Positions 58,701 to 64,000 of a stretch of 64,000 bases of DNA are shown here, one piece after another; the first letter of the stretch is position 1, and the number at the start of each line of letters is the position of its first letter. Position numbers and translations under genes: made by a program. The notes beneath the pieces are model-generated. The model made no database searches, was not told where the DNA came from, and worked only from the letters and a program-made list of their open reading frames with translations. Origin of the DNA: Chondrilla cf. caribensis (Eukaryota; Porifera; Demospongiae; Chondrillida; Chondrillidae); the NCBI GenBank assembly GCA_964020155.1, contig OZ026546.1, positions 1,184,914-1,248,913 on the forward strand, written 5' to 3'.

Positions 58701-61700
58701 GAGCCCCATGCTGTGGGGACGAGACCACTGAGGGCTGGCCAGCTGGCGTGCTCTCTTGGAGACTTGGGGCCAGGAAGCCCGGTGACACTGTAGGGGGCTG
58801 CCCTGAAAGAGTCCCCCTTGCGAGTGCAGCAAGCCCTACAGGGGACGTAAGCAGGTGCTGAGAGAGAGCGTGGGTGCATTATGCAGCGATGCTGCATGCA
58901 TATTGAGAAAAAGTGCTGCGGCACTTGAAGGTTCCTGCCCCCCAGGTTAATGTTGTGCGGAGTGAGGCAAGAAACATGGTGGAGACATACCAATAATAGA
59001 CTTACCATAGACAAAACAAAACCAAAAAAAAAAAAAAAAAGGAACACACACAAAAAAACGAGGTACCTGAGACATAAGTGGGCGCTAAAGAAGAGTGGGG
59101 GATTCATGCGGCGCTGCATGCATGCGTATTGAGAAAAAAGTGCTGCGGCACTTGAGGGTTCCTCCCCTTGGGTTGTGAGGAATGAGCCAAGAAATACAAC
59201 AAACAAACATGAACGTAGTGATAAACGGACAAATAAGTGCATAAATAAATAAAAGTGGGGTGGCAGAAAGGTACTTCCGGGGAGCATGGCTGCATGCTAC
59301 CCTGGAATTGCACCGAGATTAAATCGAATAGGCGAAGCGTCGCCAGTTTAACATATAACCGAGACCTCACGCGGCGGCGACGAGGGTCATATACGCAAAC
59401 GACGGGTAGAGTGGCTAACCTGTAACATCGAGGGAGGACAAGACGGAAGGCGAGTCAGAGCCGGAAGCCATAACCAGTGAGGCGAATAAAGCGAGTTACG
59501 AGGAATCGAGAGGTGAACGAAGCCAAATCCGTGACAAAAAAAACACGAGCTGAAGACAGTGCTACTTGCTTCGCACGACACGAGGAGGCAACTGAGCATG
59601 CGCAGAGGCACGCTGTGGGGCACGCGCCCAACCAACTATACGTCATCACAGTGAAGTCAGGTGCCAGTCAGCCATTACAAGCCCCTGCCATTAACTACGT
59701 TCAATTACATTAAACTACATTTAGTCTGGCTTGCTAGACCTTACAATGTAGGCACATGGGGTGCTAAGGATATTCGTGGGTGACAGTTTCACAGATAAGT
59801 TGGTAGCTAGAAGTGTGATCTATGGTGTGATAGAAGACGAAAGAGGAATAGGTATGTAATATGCAAGGTGTAGCTAGACCCCTCTGCACACATGGAGGGG
59901 TCAAGCTATGCTTGACTATGTGTCATAGCAAAATTACAACCATTTTTGAGAATATGTGATCATCTGCCAAACTGTAGACCCATTGCCCATCTTGTCTAAA
60001 TTTTCACAGGATGGATTTTCTGTAGATGGCTGCTGATCCGTGGAAACCATGATTGTTTAACCCTGTGAAAGTTAAAGCGTATTATGGTACTTCAAACATA
60101 GTTCAGGTCACATATTGATGGTCCAGTAATTAATATTGCAATAGCTCTCCCATTTGAAACCTGGATCCAAACAACCGACATAACAGTTGAGTGAAGGGAC
60201 AAAGTTTCGCATTAATTGATTGATGTCAATTAACACCCAATCAGAGACTTTGACAGATGCCTATAAATAGTCGATAAAGGTAGCAGTCATGTGAATGTCA
60301 GTTGAAAGAGGTGAACCATGGTACTTCGTGGTTTCATGCTATGCATCATGCTTTTAGTGTGACAAATGAAAGACACCACAAAATCCATGGTTTATCTATT
60401 ACTTCGTATATGGAGGGAATTTTCATGTATGGATCTGCTGCAGTCCAGAGCTTTTACTACTAGTGAAAGTAACTCACTATATGCTGTTCTGGGGACTGGG
60501 GTTTGATATCAATTTATCCAATTGGTGTTTCAGACCAATTTTTTATTATATTGTATATTAAGGCTGTATATGCCAGCAAATTTGGAACCACACACTGGGA
60601 GATCTTCAAGAATAATGCTGGAAAGTCATTTCCTGAGGAAATTTTAACGAAGGCCAGATTGGAGATAGGAGAAGTGTGCAAGGTATTGGAACAGAACGGA
60701 ATAACTGTACGTCGTCCAGAACCTGTGGATTTCAGCATGGAGTACGTCACTCCTGACTTCAGGTCTACAGGTGAGCAGTGTATGATGCTAGAGAATCTGT
60801 CAAAACGTGACATATAATGTAATTACGGTGAATTTCAGTTATATTATAGTAAAGGTATGATATATGATGTGACTACGGCTATCAGGTTAGAGTAAAACGG
60901 CTGTACTCATACCCCTTCTGTGCTCACCCACTGAACGGTAATGGCCATTTAGTGGGTGAGTAGCCAACTTTATAATGTTAAAAATTTGTACCTGTGTTGT
61001 GATAATGATTATTTTTCTATAATTCACGGACGATCCATGTCAAACTTGACAGATGTTCTCAAGGTCATCCGTCTAGTGCCTTAATGGCTTTGACATTCTG
61101 GTTTAGGTGTCCTCTCCGGATTTTGAATGACCCGTACCATATGCCCAAGAACAGGAACTGTTATCATGATACGTATCATGGAGTGCGATAGCACTCTATA
61201 TGTAGGGATGACATGAAAAAACATGGCGGCCCTATATCACGCATACATTACTGATTCGCCAAAATATTGCCTATGGACTCATATTGAGCCCGAGCCAGCA
61301 TTTAGAAGTCGTTCTCGGCTGATTTTAGATGTAAGATTACTACAAGTGGAGAGAACCCGGTTGAAGTGGCAAACTGGCAAAAGGTCAAAAAATTAAAGGT
61401 CAAATTTCGGCTTCTTCTCTACAATTTTTTTAGACAGAGCTACCAAAATTTTGGCTAGAGCTATTGAGATAATTTTCACACGAACGATTTTAATTCTATA
61501 GCGCGGGGTACGTTTGTTACCATTGTACTACATATTATGATGACTGCAGCATTTCCGACATTATTCGGCGACTGCCTTGTAGTAATACGCCATCTTGTTC
61601 AATTAAGAATATTCACTTACATCATATAACAGAGTGCGTGATAGCTCAGTGAGCAGATGCAGGTTTTATAGCGAGTTTGGTTGGTTCGAATCCCCCGAGG

Positions 61701-63555
61701 TCGATTATTTTTTCTCAATCATAAAGGTTTTACATAACATAATTGAGGCAAAAAAGAATACAAACAAGCATATAAAAACATTTAAATATGAAAATGGATG
61801 TAGGGATAATAAGCAAAAAAGGGGAGGAACAAGGAATGAGAAGACTGTCAGAGTGAGCAACATGTTGGAATGAGAAGACTGTCGAAATATAACAATCCCT
61901 ATATCAGCAGCAGTGATTGCTTGTGCAATACACAGTATAGTGTCTGCAGCTGTTGATATAGGGATTGTTATATTCCGACAGTCTTCTTATGTAACTAGTG
62001 TTCAAAAATTGCTGCCTTCTAGTTTTCAAAAAATGGCTGCTGTCTTATCAATTAGTTATGCATACATAACTTGCTATAATATGTTAGCTTGTTGAACATA
62101 GAATCTGTAGCGTTTTGATGGACATTTGTTCATTAATATGTCATTGACAATTTCTCCTATTCTATTTTTGTTGCTGGTATTATGTTATGCTTCTATATCT
62201 TGTCAAGTTGTCCATACTGTTTCAAACAATATATCCACAGCTTATTCAGACAGTAAATCAGATATAAATTCTTAATTGTGTGATAATTATTATTCTAATA
62301 TGCTCATTGTAATTTTTTTTTTGTCTTACACAATGTCATAAAGACTAATCATACGTATGTCAATTAGGGTAACATCAGATGAAAGTTTGCTAATGTTCAT
62401 GCACAGACAGGCACACATCCTCCTTGTACAGTAAACATGTACATACAGTATTTAATTATGCTTACAACATACGTACATGTACGTACATGCTCTCCAAAAC
62501 CGGCCATCAGCCTCCCATGTAACAAGTACAACAAAAGACTCCCTACACCCACTCACATATGCTACACTATGATAACTATTTTTGTATGCCTGCCCACTCT
62601 ATGGTCGTGTCAATACATGTAATCAAATTTGGGGATTGACTCAAATTTTTAATTCTCAATGTAGTGTGTGCACATATTGGTCCATAACATTATATTCGGT
62701 GTATACACAATAGGTTTCTCAGGAGCCTTTCCAAGAGATATTTGGATGGTAATAGGCAACGAGATCATTGAATCACCGATGGCCTGGAGGTCACGATTTT
62801 TTGAATACAGGGCGTACAGGAAGCTGATGACGGAATACTTCAAGAAAGGTGCTATAATTACAACAGCCCCTAAACCGCTAATGACAGAGGATTTATATGA
62901 TCAAGTGAGATCATTGGTGTACATAATTATCATTTTCATGTGGATATTTGCTGAATGCAGGTCTAAGTATTAATTGTGTAAGTGATACTTGACAAGCACC
63001 TTCCATACATTCAATACAATCCGCTTCTGGTAGGGCTGTATATGCTACCATCCTTTCCGAGGGACATGAGTTGTATGATGTAATACTAATAGTACTATGT
63101 TCCGCATGAAATTGTATATTTCTTAGGAAGGGTTATATCTCCAGGACTAGCAATCATCATGCAGGAAGGTCAATAGGGAAGGTACTTTGTCAAATGTTCG
63201 AAATATTGATACAACGCCTAATATGGAAATATTATCAACCACAGACTTGTTACGAGCTGTTAGGAAGTAACCAGTATCCCACCCATTCAAAGTCTGATTT
63301 CTTGGATAACCATGAAGCAATCACAAACATTATAGTTCACACCTGGCATTTCAGTGATATGGCCTGGCGTCAAAATGAAGCAACAATGACATCACACTTT
63401 TTCATATTTTCATACAGGATTATCCCATTTTTGATCCTGAAGAACGCAAAAAGCTGTCAAAGGAAGGGAAATTCATAACCACCGAACATGAAATCTGTTT
63501 TGATGCTGCTGACTTCATGCGAGCTGGTAGAGATGTTTTTGCACAGAGGAGTCAC
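52736..63555 (+). CDS. GATM: Glycine amidinotransferase, mitochondrial (exons 1-5; continues right)
   Basis: Exons 52736-52806, 53172-53358, 60563-60770, 62714-62904 and 63418-63555 join in phase (265 aa). The enzyme (AGAT) transfers the amidino group of arginine to glycine, giving guanidinoacetate for creatine synthesis, in the mitochondrial intermembrane space. The basic N-terminus [20 protein letters not shown] fits a targeting peptide. Family blocks: [57 protein letters not shown] then [18 protein letters not shown], and [20 protein letters not shown], which includes the region of the first catalytic aspartate. The catalytic His and Cys lie beyond the window. Intron 2 (7.2 kb) hosts an antisense Ngaro-type element. 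Start is the only ATG giving a mitochondrial leader. Confidence 0.93.
53504..53797 (-). repeat. Ngaro split direct repeat B2
   Basis: From ATGTCTTAGGGTCTCTCC to GGGGGAAAAAACCCA; nearly identical to B1. Confidence 0.92.
53891..54081 (-). repeat. Ngaro split direct repeat A2
   Basis: From the A-rich start ACACGAGCTGAAGACAG to AAACTACATTTA; matches A1 with small changes (CTTCACGCGAC versus CTTCGCACGAC). An A-rich run precedes it at about 53840-53900. Confidence 0.92.
54082..54376 (-). repeat. Ngaro split direct repeat B1
   Basis: Directly abuts A2 and matches B2. Between B1 and the recombinase gene (54377-54771) are an A-rich run, a G(13)-type run and an (AT)n tract near 54450-54520. Confidence 0.92.
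54772..55740 (-). CDS. Ngaro tyrosine recombinase (322 aa)
   Basis: Integrates the circular cDNA by site-specific recombination. An N-terminal SAM-like DNA-binding region is followed by the catalytic domain: Arg in [10 protein letters not shown], a Lys in IKVSKTNQ, the HxxR box [11 protein letters not shown], Trp/Arg in LLGRWRS and the nucleophile Tyr in AYQRYIR. All expected catalytic residues appear present. Overlaps the RT frame by 40 nt in a different frame. Intact, ending KGPN. Confidence 0.88.
   Translation of the reverse strand: MEAAMLQFLEAGLASSTKKVYAAGWNRYCKFTNLYSISPNPITIEKVTLFVAFLGTQGLAVSTIESYLAALRHMLVMSNPSCTNPSFHSPHMTVLLRGIKRVQSQAGPRLIRLPITASLMRRIKATLAGQPSSYNNVLMWAACCTDFFGFLRCGEFLVPDGVQFNQHDHLCLSDISIDTTTPSWTISLHIKVSKTNQFRQGSIVVLGSTGADICPVAAIVDYLQFRGSSPGPFFQLQDGKPLHRKLFTTQVQQALSLAGFDPSLFNGHSFRIGAATTANLVGVPETTIKLLGRWRSLAYQRYIRPPPAELASVSTQLAKGPN
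55701..57308 (-). CDS. Ngaro reverse transcriptase-RNase H
   Basis: RT blocks: [20 protein letters not shown], the motif [29 protein letters not shown], and catalytic YLDDFLILG; then thumb [11 protein letters not shown] and RNase H with [27 protein letters not shown] and [16 protein letters not shown]. The conserved [17 protein letters not shown] just upstream of the first usual start shows that the frame begins earlier, but a TAG at 57309-57311 interrupts it (preceded by PLSVSAW). Either the copy is mutated or the stop is read through. Confidence 0.88.
   Translation of the reverse strand, partial: QALALHPNRDWVQHLVAGLQVGFRIGLHSNPVCHSAQGNSPSALTNQEAVAKFIRAQISAGYMVGPLSPHECTNIITSRLAVIPKKTPGQFRVIVDLSSPLNFSINDNLHRNLTHVAYSSVDEAAAIMHNLGRHALMAKIDIKDAYRLIPVHPQDRRFLGISWQGTVYVDCQLPFGLASAPAIFSAVAQALEWILRARGVRHIIHYLDDFLILGAPNSPECANALDITLHTCAELGVPLAPDKIEGPTPSLRFLGIQLDSTSLSLSLPMDRLVELRGMLDMWVSRKVIREPKQFQSLVGHLAHATQVVPLGKAFLANLFPLAQTLQPGQYRRINAPSRRDLAWWQTICATWSGVSAQQLLLLNDPAHHLFTDASGSWGCGAWSLPNWLQIPWQGNLNAASIAIKELFPIVVACAVWGNLWHHQYILCHSDNTAAVAYVNKLYAKDPVASHLIRCLAYFQALFDFRIRAVHISGHLNVGADDLSRDRAAAFLRAHPSASPFSTQVSQDVLDLLLQKGPDWTSQEWKRLCCNFWKQV
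57945..58788 (-). pseudogene. Ngaro gag-like ORF, frameshifted at a C8 run
   Basis: The upstream frame (58788-58156) has a gag-like capsid region ([53 protein letters not shown]). At the eight-base homopolymer 58177-58184 the frame is lost; in the next frame protein similarity continues to a cysteine/histidine cluster ([21 protein letters not shown]) typical of DIRS-order gag proteins, ending at 57945. One base more or less in the run would join them, so sequencing error, decay and programmed shift are all possible. Confidence 0.7.
58870..59205. repeat. Tandem ~230-bp duplication in the Ngaro leader
   Basis: GAAAAAGTGCTGCGGCACTTG with its flanks occurs at about 58910 and 59135. It lies between A1 and gag, a likely untranslated leader or internal promoter. 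Confidence 0.7.
59537..59723 (-). repeat. Ngaro split direct repeat A1 (5' end of element)
   Basis: Matches A2; ends AAACTACATTTA at the right boundary with GATM intron DNA beginning GTCTGGCTTGC. Confidence 0.92.
59724..60562. other. Remainder of GATM intron 2
   Basis: Short hairpins (GTCTGGCTTGCTAGACC at the Ngaro border; ACCCCTCTGCACACATGGAG near 59879) but no coding exon. Confidence 0.5.
61634..61713 (+). ncRNA. tRNA-like Pol III sequence (SINE head or tRNA pseudogene)
   Basis: A box TAGCTCAGTGAG at 61642-61653 and B box GGTTCGAATCC at 61683-61693 in normal spacing, followed by a T6 run at 61708-61713. The acceptor and T stems do not pair well, so it is not a normal tRNA. Confidence 0.5.
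61873..61987. mobile_element. Foldback MITE-like hairpin
   Basis: Arms 61873-61909 and 61951-61987 (AGAAGACTGTCG ... AACAATCCCTATATCA) pair with about one mismatch around a 41-nt loop. Confidence 0.75.
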
Positions 63556-64000
63556 GTATGTAAATTCTTGTATTGTGTCACCTTCAATTTTAAGTACAGG
63601 ACATTCTTCCGGCGTATATCAGGGCCGTAGCCACCAGTCCGGTTGGTATGGTTTCAACCGGACCACTTTTCAGGGCAGTACCAAAAATAAATATTTCTAG
63701 AAAAACCTTTTCCCTTGTTACTAAGGGAGAAACCAAATCGAATTGCACTCGAATCACTTTGGTGTCTCTTTTAGGATGAGGACCTTTGCTGAAGTTATTA
63801 CCTTCATAGATGTCGTTGCGCTCGAATTCTACCTCAATTCTTAATCCCGGCGATTTGAAATCGGCCATCTTTTTCGTGTTGTATAAATTACAATATAAAT
63901 TCACTGTTGCGGTTATGCATAGGAATCTATATATTTTATATAGGTAATAAATATATTATATGGATTTCTATTCCTATTATAATACATTATTATCAAATAA
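63556..64000. other. Start of GATM intron 5
   Basis: A minus-strand frame (63904-63590) with [16 protein letters not shown] and the plus-strand word CAGGGCCGTAGCCACC at 63618 look like a transposon end, but the other terminus is not visible. No GATM exon 6 in the window. Confidence 0.4.

Larger units (their letters stand above)
53501..59723 (-). mobile_element. Ngaro-type tyrosine-recombinase retrotransposon with split direct repeats
   Basis: Read on the minus strand: A1 (59723-59537), gag-like, RT-RNase H and tyrosine recombinase frames, B1 (54376-54082), A2 (54081-53891), B2 (53797-53504). A1 matches A2 (about 190 bp) and B1 matches B2 (about 295 bp). This A1-ORFs-B1-A2-B2 order, with an RT/RH and a YR, is the signature of Ngaro/PAT-like elements of the DIRS order. 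No target duplication is expected or seen. It is antisense in GATM intron 2. Confidence 0.9.
60771..62713. other. GATM intron 3
   Basis: Contains a small hairpin near 60925 (CTCACCCACTG/TAGTGGGTGAG), a tRNA-like sequence and a foldback element, listed separately. Nothing else recognised. Confidence 0.55.

Overview
The window is animal nuclear DNA with an intron-rich, repeat-rich layout: short GT-AG exons, long (CA)n/(TG)n arrays, a striking excess of TACGTA-type words, and several transposon classes. The gene families present (NFRKB, a sugar porter, a two-pore channel, TRAF-type RING ligases, glycine amidinotransferase) and the repeat style suggest an early-branching metazoan, most plausibly a demosponge. 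That assignment is inference. There is no bacterial-style operon, CRISPR array or phage.

Layout. 543-2718 (minus): the first three coding exons of an NFRKB-like INO80 subunit, running off the left edge. 3553-5942 (minus): a complete two-exon SLC2/GLUT-type sugar transporter. 8093-42755 (plus): a two-pore cation channel (TPC) reconstructed here as 29 exons whose phases all join, giving 1188 aa. Its introns are hosts: intron 9 holds a tandem array of single-exon TRAF-like RING/MATH genes on the opposite strand (two intact, one internally deleted); intron 16 holds a Penelope-like retroelement present as a head-to-head palindrome inside one 15-bp target duplication; many other introns hold MITEs and minisatellites. 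45027-50480: a TIR-bounded repeat region made of two tandem copies of one unit, the first interrupted by a 5'-truncated LINE, the second preserving the empty site, plus a RecQ-like helicase pseudogene. 52736-63555 (plus): the first five exons of a mitochondrial glycine amidinotransferase (GATM), continuing past the right edge. Its 7.2-kb second intron contains an apparently complete, though mutated, Ngaro-type tyrosine-recombinase retrotransposon in antisense, with the diagnostic A1-ORFs-B1-A2-B2 split direct repeats.

How the parts relate. The host genes serve separate functions (chromatin remodelling, sugar uptake, endolysosomal cation flux, ubiquitin signalling, creatine-precursor synthesis). 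The main biology beyond the genes is mobile-element dynamics: recent palindromic Penelope insertion, a natural filled/empty LINE pair, fused TIR ends, a MITE carrying a copy of an exon end, and 5' splice sites embedded in TG microsatellites. A CLEAR-like E-box just upstream of the TPC start fits a lysosomal gene. No clearly unprecedented protein system was found; the strongest novelty candidates are the Penelope palindrome and the long-tailed TPC with nested TRAF genes.
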